Below, one piece after another: positions 20,456 through 28,692 of a stretch of DNA of 30,349 nucleotides. The stretch is from Haplomitrium mnioides. Its lineage: Eukaryota; Marchantiophyta; Haplomitriopsida; Calobryales. The DNA is taken from contig JBNGIS010038279.1 of assembly GCA_049999725.1 (NCBI GenBank), positions 1-30,349 on the forward strand. Direction: 5' to 3'. The first letter of the stretch is position 1. Each line of letters opens with the position of its first letter. A model generated the notes under the pieces. The model was not told where the DNA came from and did not search any database. It saw only the letters and a program-made list of their open reading frames with translations. Made by a program: the position numbers and the translations under genes.

Positions 20456-21942
20456 TATTAGTGATTCAAGTAGAATGGTGAGAGATTAGAGTAAAAGCAT
20501 ATTTCTTTCTATGAGTGAACTTTTGCTCACCACTTGGATTAAATTGTTGTTAGACTTTTTATTTTCATTTCTTTCCTCTACTTGCAACTTAGTGCTTGTT
20601 GTACCTTTCAGTCCATATTACCTTTAACGCTGACATGGGACTTTAATCAAATTCTATTCTATTTTTTTCTCTCTCTCTCTTCTTTCTCACGAGCCCCTTC
20701 TTAAACCAAATGTTTTTATGGTAAACCTCATTATATATGAAAGTTTCTTTGTACTTTGTGGATTGCTGCAGTTCGATTTACAATCGTATCTACTTCAGGT
20801 TGATCCTTGAAATCCAAGAAATCTCTCGACACCTTTCCCACTCTCTGCTGCTTCTTGAATACTTCAAACAATTCATTCTTTGCTCCAAGACGGCAAACTC
20901 CTCTAGCTACTAATAAATGCTCCTCAAATCTGCATTCGATTGCCTCTTGAGTACTCCAAACAACCCCAGGAAATGACAAACTGCTCCTGACTTGGATAAG
21001 GCTCCTAGATCTTGTGTCTCATGCCTCGAACATCCTTCCTACGACCTTCGATGATAACGCATGAGCTCTAAATGCCGCGCAACAACGAGTCGCGATTTTG
21101 AGGTATATGTTAGCTTCTTCATCCTGACCTGCGTTTCAACATCGTGCCCTACTTTTTTCCTGCCCTGCGTTTCGACCCCCCTGCTCTGCGAGTTTCTATC
21201 GTCGCTCTACGACAAGTTTTGTTGGCTCCATGCTCTGCGACAAACCTGCTCTACAAATCTGCCAGCATGCTTGACGTTTGCGTGCTACACCACAAGGCGA
21301 GCTCTCTTTGCTCGCTGCTCTACGAGTCCCTCTGCTATGTGTTTCTTAGGTTGCCTTTGTGACCTGATTCTGCGTTCGTGCTATGAAGGTCGTTTTTAGG
21401 GGTCTGCGGATTTTGGGATTCACCAGGGGTTTGCAATCAAGACAAGACTGCATACTCAGGACAGAATTCTCAACCCTGAATTGATGTCCTTTTTCAAGAT
21501 TCGATACAAGCAGGCCTTAGAAAGGGAAGAGAACTGTGGAAAATTTCAGAGCAAGCAGAGAGGATTGCTTTGGCAGGTTTTTGTTTTTGTGTTTGTTTTT
21601 GATTTTTGCAGGTTCTTAGACAGCTGCATTGCACTGCAGGGACTAAAATGAGGACCATCATCATAGAGATGTGTTGACATTCAGAGCAAACAAAGGGAGG
21701 ACCTCTCCAACAGACTCCGACCTGTTAAAGTGTGAACCATCGCACAGAGGGGCTTCGAGGGCTTGGGCAATCAAGCAACTTCAGGCAACAGTTCTCGAGT
21801 GCAAGCAAGCTTTACTTCCAGCGCAGAGCTGAAGGGCAAACAAAAGGATTTGGGGTTTTTTGCAACCTACACAAGCTCTGTTTCTGTGACACAGCCCCAC
21901 AGCTACAGACTTTGAACACTTATAGGGCCCCCGAACAGAACC
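20456..21942. other. No supportable gene
   Basis: A pyrimidine-rich stretch with CT repeats lies at 20660-20700. An 82-codon minus-strand frame at 20731-20979 (MSFPGVVWSTQEAIECRFEE...) reads like protein but has no recognisable family and no supporting neighbours. 21130-21360 repeats words such as GCTCTGCGA, GCTCTACGA and CCTGCGTTTCGAC. From about 21640 to 21940 the sequence is of the kind often found upstream of retroelement gag ORFs, but I could not identify LTR ends. Confidence 0.35.
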
Positions 21943-22155
21943 TTGAGGGCCAAAATTCGGATTTTGATTGGGACCTCGGGTCCAGTATCCAGCTCCAACC
22001 TGGACGTGCCTACGGAGCTACTACACAAAGTTGTACAAGAACGGGACAAGCTACTACACAAAGTTGTACAAGAACACAAAGTTGTACAAGAACGGGACAA
22101 GCTACTACACAAAGTTGTACAAGAACGGGACAAAGGCTCTCAAAACAGGGTGTAG
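21943..22155 (+). pseudogene. Coiled-coil ORF fragment with 11-residue repeats
   Basis: A 70-codon frame starts at Met 21943 and contains LLHKVVQERDK three times plus a truncated copy, before ending at TAG 22155. The 11-residue (hendecad) pattern of Leu/Val and charged residues is that of a helical coiled coil. A second frame reads the same bases as YYTKLYKNGTS, so the choice of frame rests on the coiled-coil character and on the continuation in the same frame at 22288. It may be a retroelement gag fragment or a decayed host gene. The function is unknown. Confidence 0.4.
22018..22134. repeat. 33-bp tandem repeat, about 3.5 units
   Basis: Units CTACTACACAAAGTTGTACA + AGAACGGGACAAG start at 22018, 22051 and 22102. 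The copy after 22074 has lost six bases (27 bp, starting at CACAAAGTTG 22075). Units are almost identical, so the expansion is recent. Confidence 0.95.
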
Positions 22156-22287
22156 CACAGAGGGGAGGTCATGGATAACCCCCACACTAAAATGCAAAAA
22201 AGATAGAGTGATAGGGGAATTGGAGGAAAAAATCAGAAAGACATAGGAGGAGAGGACAATTGTCCCTGATGGATCAGAGACCTCGAG

Positions 22288-22596
22288 TTGCTGGTGAGGT
22301 CTTTGGTGAGGTCTTTGGAGAAACAATTGACCCAACAAAAAGCTACCTCTAATGGGAGGCTGCAGTCCTTTGAGACTAGAATGTCAAAGATAAAAAACAT
22401 GACAAGGCCTCTCAACTTGATCCGAGAACACCATACCATACAGTCCTTTGAGACTAGAATGTCAAAGATAAAGAACATGACAAGGCCTCTCAACTTGATC
22501 CGAGAACACCATACCATCAATATAGCCAGTCTCAAACAAGCTTTTACTTTGAACCAAGAACAAGCTACTCAAAACATGAACTTTTCTTTTGGGTAA
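22288..22596 (+). pseudogene. Coiled-coil ORF fragment with a 26-codon duplication
   Basis: A 102-codon frame runs from Met 22288 to TAA 22596, in the same frame as the fragment at 21943-22155. It reads LVRSLVRSLEKQLTQQKATS, then FETRMSKIKNMTRPLNLI within a 26-residue unit present twice, then NIASLKQAFTLNQEQATQNM. Heptad spacing suggests a helical rod. Similar Leu/Gln/Lys-rich segments occur in gag proteins of plant retroelements, but no zinc knuckle or other diagnostic motif is present. AT-rich non-coding DNA follows to the copia element. I do not recognise the family. Confidence 0.45.
22363..22518. repeat. 78-bp in-frame tandem duplication
   Basis: 22363-22440 and 22441-22518 both begin CAGTCCTTTGAGACTAGAAT and end CCATACCAT(A/C). 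They differ by an A/G in the AAAGATAAA(A/G)AACATG stretch and at the last base. A period of 78 keeps the 26-codon unit in frame. Confidence 0.95.
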
Positions 22597-22821
22597 AAAT
22601 TGTGATTTTTGAACTCAAAAACATAAAAAAAAATAAGGTTATTTTTTAAAAATAAAAAGTATATGAGTTTTTAAGCTTGTTTTTGGTCGTTTCAACAAGC
22701 ATAATAGAGTGAGAGTCAATTTAGTTATGCAAAATCAATCAATATTATTAGATTTTTATGAAAATATTAGAAAACTCAATTTGATGAAAAGTATAAAAAT
22801 TATAGTAAGTTTTCACCAAAA

Positions 22822-22826
22822 ATTTG
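22822..22826. other. Left target-site duplication of the copia element (imperfect)
   Basis: The 5 bp ATTTG precede the left LTR. The 5 bp after the right LTR (27244-27248) are AATTG. Four of five bases agree, as expected for a 5-bp duplication with one later substitution. Confidence 0.6.
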
Positions 22827-23084
22827 TGTAAAGAAATCGAGGAGACAAATCTTTGGAGGCAAATATGAGAGATTGTATTCAACACGATGAATTTACAAAA
22901 GAGGCTTGCGATATGGCAACACTCTCTCTTCGATCTCCCTACTTTTCTCTCTACATACTCTGTATTTATACTTAAGGTTACACTAAATTAACTTAACAAA
23001 ACTAACCCTAAAGAGGGTCCGAAAAATAAGACTCTACCTATCATCCTAGTGGGTTACTTACGTACCAAGCTTGGTATTTCAACA
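22827..23084 (-). repeat. 3' LTR of the copia element
   Basis: This 258-bp LTR starts TGTAAAGAAATC and ends GGTATTTCAACA on the plus strand, so it begins TGTTGAAAT on the element strand. It matches 26981-27243 along its whole length. A TATAAATA box lies at 22970-22963 on the minus strand. Confidence 0.97.
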
Positions 23085-23096
23085 CTCCCCCTCAAG
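23085..23096 (-). promoter_or_regulatory. Polypurine tract of the copia element
   Basis: The minus strand reads CTTGAGGGGGAG immediately before the TGTTG of the 3' LTR. This is the expected plus-strand priming site for reverse transcription. Confidence 0.92.
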
Positions 23097-23108
23097 CTCA
23101 AGCCAATG

Positions 23109-23507
23109 TCAAGAACTCCCATCATAGTTCGAAACAATATCAGCTACTTGCTCATTTGTATTCACATACACCAAATCAATCTCACCTTCAACTACCTTCT
23201 CTCGTATGTAATGGTAATGAACCTCAATATGTTTCGTCCTTGCATAAAACACCAAATTGTTAGCCAGTTGTATATTGCTTATGTTGTCATAATACAAAGT
23301 CACAAGCTCTTGCACATCATGTCCTAAATCGGACAATAGCTTGGGTAGCCAAGCTATTTCAAATACAGCCATTGCTGCTCCTCTATACTCTGCCTCTATG
23401 CTTGACAAAGCAACTGTAGGTTGCTTCTTACTACTCCAACTCATTGCAGCACCTCCAATACTGAAAACATAACCACTTGTAGATCTTCTGTCATATGTAT
23501 ATCCACC
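23109..23507 (-). pseudogene. copia RNase H domain
   Basis: This is the C-terminal RNase H of the copia polyprotein. The frame reads [40 protein letters not shown] (catalytic Glu in EAEY), then [17 protein letters not shown] (catalytic Asp) and [16 protein letters not shown] near the end, stopping at 23109. KHIE..YH.IRE is diagnostic for Ty1/copia. The TDAD motif with the first Asp lies in the preceding segment, cut off by a TGA at 23510-23508 where relatives have Trp. Confidence 0.95.
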
Positions 23508-23825
23508 TCAATCTGCATCAGTATATCCAAATAGTTTTACTTCAACTCCGTATGCATAAAATAAACCATAATTCAATGTGTCTTTTGAGTAATGTAATGC
23601 TCTCCTTGCCGTCTCTAAATGTGGCTTTCTTAGCACTTGCATAAACTGACTAAGTATTCCTACATCATGAGACATATCTGGTCTTGTCATGGTCGCATAA
23701 ATCAAACTTCCAACTATTTTTTGGTACATAGTTGGATCTTCCAATTCATCTCCCAAATCAGCTCTTAACTTTGCATTCTGTTCAAGTGGAGTAGAAATAG
23801 ACCTACATGTTGTCATATCGTATTT
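23508..23825 (-). pseudogene. copia RT C-terminal/connection segment
   Basis: In the same frame as the RT, after TAG 23828-23826, it reads MTTCRSISTPLEQNAKL, YQKIVGSLIYATMTRPDMSH and ending LFGYTDAD, followed by TGA at 23510-23508. YQ..VGSL.Y...TRPD is the usual copia RT-RNase H connection. Only two stops separate RT, connection and RNase H, so this half of pol is the best preserved. Confidence 0.95.
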
Positions 23826-24548
23826 CTATAACATATCCAGAATATACTTTCGTTGGAGTAACCAAATACCTTGTTGTGTTCTTATTACTTTTATGCTCAA
23901 GAAGTATATAAGTTCTTCCAAGTCTTTCATATCAAATTCCGCTCCAAGCCTCTTCTTAACATTTTCAATCTGCAGCTTATCATCACTTGTAATAATCAGA
24001 TCATCAACATATATCACTATGATAACCAAACTTGTATTCGTTTTCTGCACATACATAAAGTAATTTGCCTCGCTGATAACAAATCCAATACTTTGTAAAA
24101 ACTTGCTTATTCTGTATGTCCATGGTCTGGGTGTTTGCTTTAATGCGTATAAAGATTTCTTCAACTTACACATATAATTTGGAAACTTATGGTGTACATA
24201 TCTCTGTGGCCACTCCATATACACTTCTTCATGTAACTCTCCATTCAAAAAAGCATTCTTTACATCCATTTGATGTAAATCCCATCTCTTAGCAGCAGCC
24301 ATAGCAATCACAATTCTCACAATCGCCATCTTCGCAACAAGACTGAATGTTTCATCAAAATCTATCCTATATGTCTGAGCATATCCTTTGGCTACTAGTC
24401 TAGCCTTGTACTTGTACCTACTTATCAAACCATCTCCATTATGCTTTACTTTGTAAACCCACTTACAACCAATTGCTTTCTTTCCATCAGGTAGTGGTGT
24501 TAACCTCCAAGTCTTATTCTCATCAAGTGCATTCACTTCTTCATCCAT
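23826..24548 (-). pseudogene. copia reverse transcriptase
   Basis: A 240-codon open segment. It begins MDEEVNALDENKTWRLTPLP, then GCKWVYKVKHNGDG, ARLVAKGYAQTYRIDFDETF, WDLHQMDVKNAFLNGELHEE (first catalytic Asp, residue 95), CKLKKSLYALKQTPRPW and VIYVDDLIITSD (residues 179-190; catalytic Asp182 and Asp183). These motifs in this order are those of Ty1/copia RT. A few conserved positions are changed (QTP for QAP, YKYKARL with two extra residues), but the catalytic residues are intact. TAG at 23828-23826 ends the segment. Confidence 0.97.
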
Positions 24549-25535
24549 AGCTAACTCCCATTCAGGTATGCCAATTGCATCATCAAAACATGTGGGTTCT
24601 ACATCCTATATAACTTTTACCATATATGCATAATGACGTGCAGAAAAACTATCATAACTCAACCTCCTTACTAGATACTTTATATGTGTAGATCTGCGTA
24701 CCTCATCTTGCATCCTTTGCACACTTATGTTTGCAAAGTAGGTATATCAACCTCTTCACCATCACTTGAGTGACTTGCATCCATTTGCTGATCCACCTTT
24801 TCCTTTCCCTTTGCTGAACCTATCTTACTTTCAGCACTTCCAATTGATACATTTGGTGAACCTGAACTCAATCAACCACGGATTAACACTCTTAGATAGA
24901 GTGTTTGAACTCTCTCCTAGTCCACTCAATAGTTGTGATTGTAATTCTTGATTTGCTGATTTTTCTTGCACTTCTTCTTCCTCCATATGAGTCTTCACAA
25001 CTTTTTCTACACTATACCAACTACTCAACTCATCAAATACAACATCTCTACTTACCCTGATTTTGCGTGTTACAGGGTTGTAACATTGGTATTCTTTTTG
25101 ATCCAAAGACATTTTAATCCAAAGAATACCCAATGAAAATACACTTCTCAGCTTTAGGATCTAACTTAGTACTTAGCTCATCCGGTATGTGTACATATGC
25201 AATACATCCAAATACCTTCAAGTGAGATACATCACTTTTGATACTTGTAAATCTTCTTCTGGAGAAATATTCCTACCGTAGGAGTCATATTCATAATATA
25301 TACAGTTGTATGTACAACCTCTGCCCAATATTATTTTGGCATATTCTTCTTATTAATCAAGGCACGAGCAATTTGCACAAGCAATTTCTACTATATGTCT
25401 ATTCTTTCTCTCTGCTACTCTATTCTATTGTGAAGTATATCTACATGTGAATTGCCTCTTCACACCATGATCTACCAGAAATCTAAACTCTCGTGAAAAA
25501 TACTCACCTCCACCATATGACCGTAGGCATTTAAT
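24549..25535 (-). pseudogene. copia integrase C-terminal half and IN-RT linker, fragmented
   Basis: Several frames together read a decayed integrase C-terminal region. These are FTSIKSDVSHLKVFGCIAYV and HIPDELSTKLDPKAEKCIFI (about 25245-25130, the copia HLKVFGC..Y.H.P...R.KLD motif), then in another frame SLDQKEYQCYNPVTRKIRVS and RDVVFDELSSWYS (25120-25010), and an acidic linker to 24831. At least four frameshifts and several stops occur. Between 25500 and 25250 the catalytic-core remainder (region around the second Asp and the Glu) is too damaged to read with confidence. Confidence 0.85.
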
Positions 25536-25992
25536 CTACAAACCGGATTGCTTTTCCACCATCTTCTTAAAGTTCTTAAAGTGCTCAAACACTTCTCCTT
25601 TTGTCTTCATAAAATACACCCATACCTTCCTTGTATGGTCATCTAAAAGATTTTTACTCACATTTCTTTGATGCGGGAATGGATGCTTTAACTGTTTTCC
25701 AAACTGACATGCTACATACACCTTCTTCATATCAACATTCTTGAACCTTGGCAAACTAGTAACTACACCCGTAGACTGCATTGATTTCAGCCTTTGTAGA
25801 TTCATATGTCCCATTCTTTTGTGCCATATATCTACATCTCTAATAACTGTATTCTTTTGTGTATACATGACATTGTTATTTACCATTGGAGTTTTTACAT
25901 CCATTGTAAACATCCTTCCAATCTTACTTCCTCTAGCATTTGACCAACAGATACCAAATTCTTTGTAATTGTTGGTACATAGAACACATAAG
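25536..25992 (-). pseudogene. copia integrase N-terminal zinc-binding region and truncated core
   Basis: The frame reads GSKIGRMFTMD, DIWHKRMGHMNLQRLKSMQS (H..H of the HHCC zinc domain), VYVACQFGKQLKHPF (one of the two expected Cys of CxxC is not Cys), then HQRNVSKNLLDDHTRKVWVY and FKNFKKMVEKQSGL to the stop at 25536. In relatives some 30 residues, including the first catalytic Asp of the DDE triad, lie between the SKNLL and DDHTRKVW parts. Here they abut in frame with no gap. The integrase is therefore doubly inactivated. Confidence 0.92.
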
Positions 25993-26396
25993 CTATATAC
26001 TTTGACTTCTATCATGTGCAGAAAGTGGAACATTTCCCATCTGCTCAATTGGATGAATTGTAGCATCATCTGTTTCCACATATCCTTGCTGCTCTTTTAA
26101 CCAATTTTTATAATGTATCATATGGTTTGACACACCATAATCCACATACCATGTATCACTTTCACAACCTTGTGTATAAGTACTTATTATATGTTGCAAA
26201 ACAAAGAGACGCTCACCATTACTCTTTGATGACAATGCATAATTTCCTAGTTGTCTCTGATCATATCCTCTGTTATTGTTGTTGGACCTGCTATAGCAAT
26301 CATTTGCAAAATGACATGCTTTTCCACACTCCCAACAAACTACATCATGATTGTTTTGCCTTCCACCTTTTCCACGAAAGCTCATTTTTCCTCAAA
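25993..26396 (-). pseudogene. copia gag zinc knuckle and protease
   Basis: From Met 26385 the frame reads GKGGRQNNHDVVCWECGKAC and continues HFANDCYSRS. That is an intact CX2CX4HX4C zinc knuckle (RNA binding, C-terminal gag). It then reads CESDTWYVDYGVSNHM, which corresponds to the WY.DSG.S.HM protease active site with Ser replaced by Tyr (DYG), so the aspartic protease should be dead. The segment ends at 25993, where a frameshift leads into the integrase frame. A TGA at about 26388 separates it from upstream gag. Confidence 0.93.
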
Positions 26397-26839
26397 AATT
26401 TCCGTGGCCTCTACCATAAGCTCTATTCTCAAATTTTGTTGATTTTGGTTATGTTGTATATAACCTCTACCATATCTTAAGTAGAATCCTTGTTCTTGCT
26501 AATTAGAACCATTATCTGAAGTGGGGACTCCAATGTTCCTCTCCTCTATAATCATCAAGGAGACTAGCTCATCAAAATTAGGAAGACTTTCCAAAACATA
26601 CACAGAAGTGGCAAATGGTTTTCACTTGTTATCATCCTCTTATCTTTTTTGTTCCAAGCTTTCCATGCCTTCAATTCTTGATCTGTAACATTCACTAAAT
26701 GAAGTTGATGTTCGTTTTCTTCACCTGATACATATCCCCGTATGCTCTTGCTTATCAAATAGTTCCTCATCCAGAACTTCCACGGTTGGTAGTTATTCTT
26801 CTCCAACTTCTCAATACCACCAATATTGGTATCACCCAT
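26397..26839 (-). pseudogene. copia gag N-terminal part, internally shortened
   Basis: The start Met at 26839-26837 opens MGDTNIGGIEKLEKNNYQPW and KFWMRNYLISKSIRGYVSGE, the usual copia gag start (KL...NY..W...M...L). After DKRMIT the frame breaks. Another frame resumes with VYVLESLPNFDELVSLMIIE, which in relatives lies much further down gag, so a large part of the central gag region is missing. Downstream TAG and TGA codons interrupt it further. The 128 bp between the PBS and this Met are the leader. Confidence 0.9.
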
Positions 26840-26968
26840 TTACGCAACTTCTCGACACCTCCAAACTTCAAGATTTTGTGCTTCACTTCTATGACCATTT
26901 TCGGCAAAAAGGTTATCAAACCAAATTGATTGCCTACTTCTTGCGATCTTATTCTCCTCATAAACCAA

Positions 26969-26980
26969 GCTCTGATACCA
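26969..26980 (-). promoter_or_regulatory. Primer binding site, initiator Met-tRNA type
   Basis: The minus strand reads TGGTATCAGAGC directly after the CA end of the 5' LTR. This is complementary to the 3' end of the plant initiator methionine tRNA and is the standard copia PBS. Confidence 0.96.
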
Positions 26981-27243
26981 TGTAAAGAAATCAAGGAGAC
27001 AAATCTTTGGAGGCAAATATGAGATATCGTATTCAACACAATGAATTTACAAAAGGGAAGAGGCTTGCGGCATGGTGGCACTCTCTTTTCGATCTCTCTA
27101 CTTTTCTCTCTACATACTCTATATTTATACTTAAGCTTACACTAAATTAACTTAACAAAACTAACCCTAAAGATGGTCCAAAAAATAAGACTCTACCCGT
27201 CATCCTAGTGGGTTACTTACGTACCAAGCTTGATATTTCAACA
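26981..27243 (-). repeat. 5' LTR of the copia element
   Basis: This 263-bp LTR carries, on the plus strand, TGTAAAGAAATC at the left and GATATTTCAACA at the right. It differs from the other LTR at about 18 positions and by an extra GGGAA near 27055. The putative promoter TATA box TATAAATA is at 27129-27122 on the minus strand. Confidence 0.97.
27122..27129 (-). promoter_or_regulatory. TATA box in the 5' LTR
   Basis: TATAAATA occurs on the minus strand about 115 bp into the LTR and is conserved in the other LTR (22970-22963). It is the likely core promoter of the element; U3 would then be 27243-27130. Confidence 0.65.
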
Positions 27244-27860
27244 AATTGCATTTATCATTGATTACAATTCTAAGCCCAAAAGTTGAAATACATGTCAAAA
27301 GAAACTATTTTTGAAATATGTTTGATTGCACAAACTCTAGGCGCATGTAGACATGGTACTCTTTCAAACTTTTTTCTTGGAAAAAAAATTACAAAACATA
27401 AAGAAAAAGCCCAATGAGACTAGAAGTCAAAGGAATGAGTTTGCAATGGTAAACACAAAAATGAAGAAAACGAACCATTGCATAGATTCAAGAGTTTTAT
27501 TTTAAAGTTCAAGAAAGAAGGAAGCTTTCACTTGTAGTTGAAAATCCATGCAATCAAAAGTTAACATGGCCTTTCAAAAAGGTTTCAACATTTAAAAATA
27601 TTTCCTAATTCAAAGAAGCATATACACAAACACATCATAGTTCATAATCAAAAAGATAGTTGCTAAGGAGATTGAATTAAGATTGTAAACAAGAAACATC
27701 TCCAAGTTTTAGACTTAATTCAACCAAACAAAGGTCTCAAGATCTACAAAAGAGTCTATGACTTGTGCTCAAACTAAGTTGTAATCGGCAATCTTTGTAT
27801 AAAGAAGCTTGAGGTTGTATATGAGAAGTAGAAATTGTGGAAGGCTTGAACTTCCACCCC
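27244..27860. other. No gene seen; AT-rich flank of the copia element
   Basis: It starts with AATTG, the right target-site duplicate. All frames are closed and no repeats beyond A-rich runs are visible. Confidence 0.5.
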
Positions 27861-28016
27861 AAATTCTATGCACGTATAGGAATCCAAGCTCAACATCTGA
27901 ACACTCCAGCTTAAAGTCTCTACGCGCTTAGAAATCCAAGCTCAACATGTGAACATTCCACCCCAAAGTCTATGCGCGGATAGGAATCCGAACTCACCAT
28001 TTGAACATTCCACAAC
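27861..28016. repeat. 52-bp tandem repeat, three units
   Basis: Units start AAATTCTATG at 27861, AAAGTCTCTA at 27913 and AAAGTCTATG at 27965. Each runs on to AATCCAAGCTCAACAT and GAACATTCCA. A further partial unit with TCTATGCGCGCATAGGGTTC is at about 28091-28110. The TATGCGCGGATAGG-type core matches the cores of the 24- and 30-bp arrays at 9.5 and 11.3-11.6 kb. Confidence 0.92.
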
Positions 28017-28692
28017 AAAGACTCACAAGAACCTAGGTTTTAGGTTCCATATAAGAGTTTTTGTACGATGTACGTTTTGCTTACGGATCAAAGTCTATGC
28101 GCGCATAGGGTTCATACTTCTACAACCAAAGATACATATTGTAAACGTTCCATTTTTTACAACAAACTCTACATATGCAAAAGATTTTGATTTCTTATTC
28201 AGAATCTAAAAGTAAAAATAGATACAAAGCTCTACATCTGAGTCAAACAACAATAAAGGTTTTAAGTTGTACATCAAAATCCTACAAGAAAAAAAACAAT
28301 TAGTCAATTTGAGTAGATACTTTAATGAGATAATAATCTTAAACTCTTCTAGAAAACAATAAAGTTGGAAACAAAATACCTACATTTTGAAGGAGAAAAT
28401 ATTTTTTCAAAGAAAGGTAAAATACTAACTAAAGATTTAAGTTTCNNNNNNNNNNNNNNNNNNNNNNNNNNNNNNNNNNNNNNNNNNNNNNNNNNNNNNN
28501 NNNNNNNNNNNNNNNNNNNNNNNNNNNNNNNNNNNNNNNNNNNNNCTTAGAATGATTTACAGTAAAAAGTTCAAGTTGGCAAAAAAATTCAACAAGCTGC
28601 TTCAAAAGATTCTCAAGTACTTTATAAAATAATAATCTAAAATTACAATATACTTGAAAATACAAAATATAGAACAAAATTCTTAAATGACT
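28017..28692. other. No gene seen; contains a partial repeat and the assembly gap
   Basis: AT-rich DNA with no supportable frame. Open frames reported across the Ns are artefacts. Confidence 0.5.
28446..28545. other. Assembly gap of 100 Ns
   Basis: An uninterrupted run of exactly 100 N, a standard placeholder for a gap of unknown size. Confidence 0.99.

Larger units (their letters stand above)
22827..27243 (-). mobile_element. Ty1/copia LTR retrotransposon, full-length ends, 4417 bp, non-autonomous
   Basis: Two direct LTRs with TG...CA ends flank an internal region with a primer binding site next to the 5' LTR and a polypurine tract next to the 3' LTR, all in minus orientation. The domain order gag-PR-IN-RT-RH is that of Ty1/copia. 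Frameshifts, stop codons, a protease active-site change, an integrase deletion and a shortened gag make it defective. By hand alignment the LTRs differ at about 18 of 258 aligned positions (about 7%) plus one 5-bp indel, with transitions dominating. It inserted into AT-rich DNA next to the coiled-coil ORF fragment. I do not assign a copia lineage. Confidence 0.97.

Noticed and set aside
21061-21399. 112-codon plus-strand Cys-rich frame
   Set aside because: The Cys codons come from repeated TGC-containing words (GCTCTGCGA, CCTGCGTTTC) and a second frame is also open. There is no family match.
28365-28677. Open frames spanning the N run
   Set aside because: They are open only because the Ns cannot contain a stop codon.
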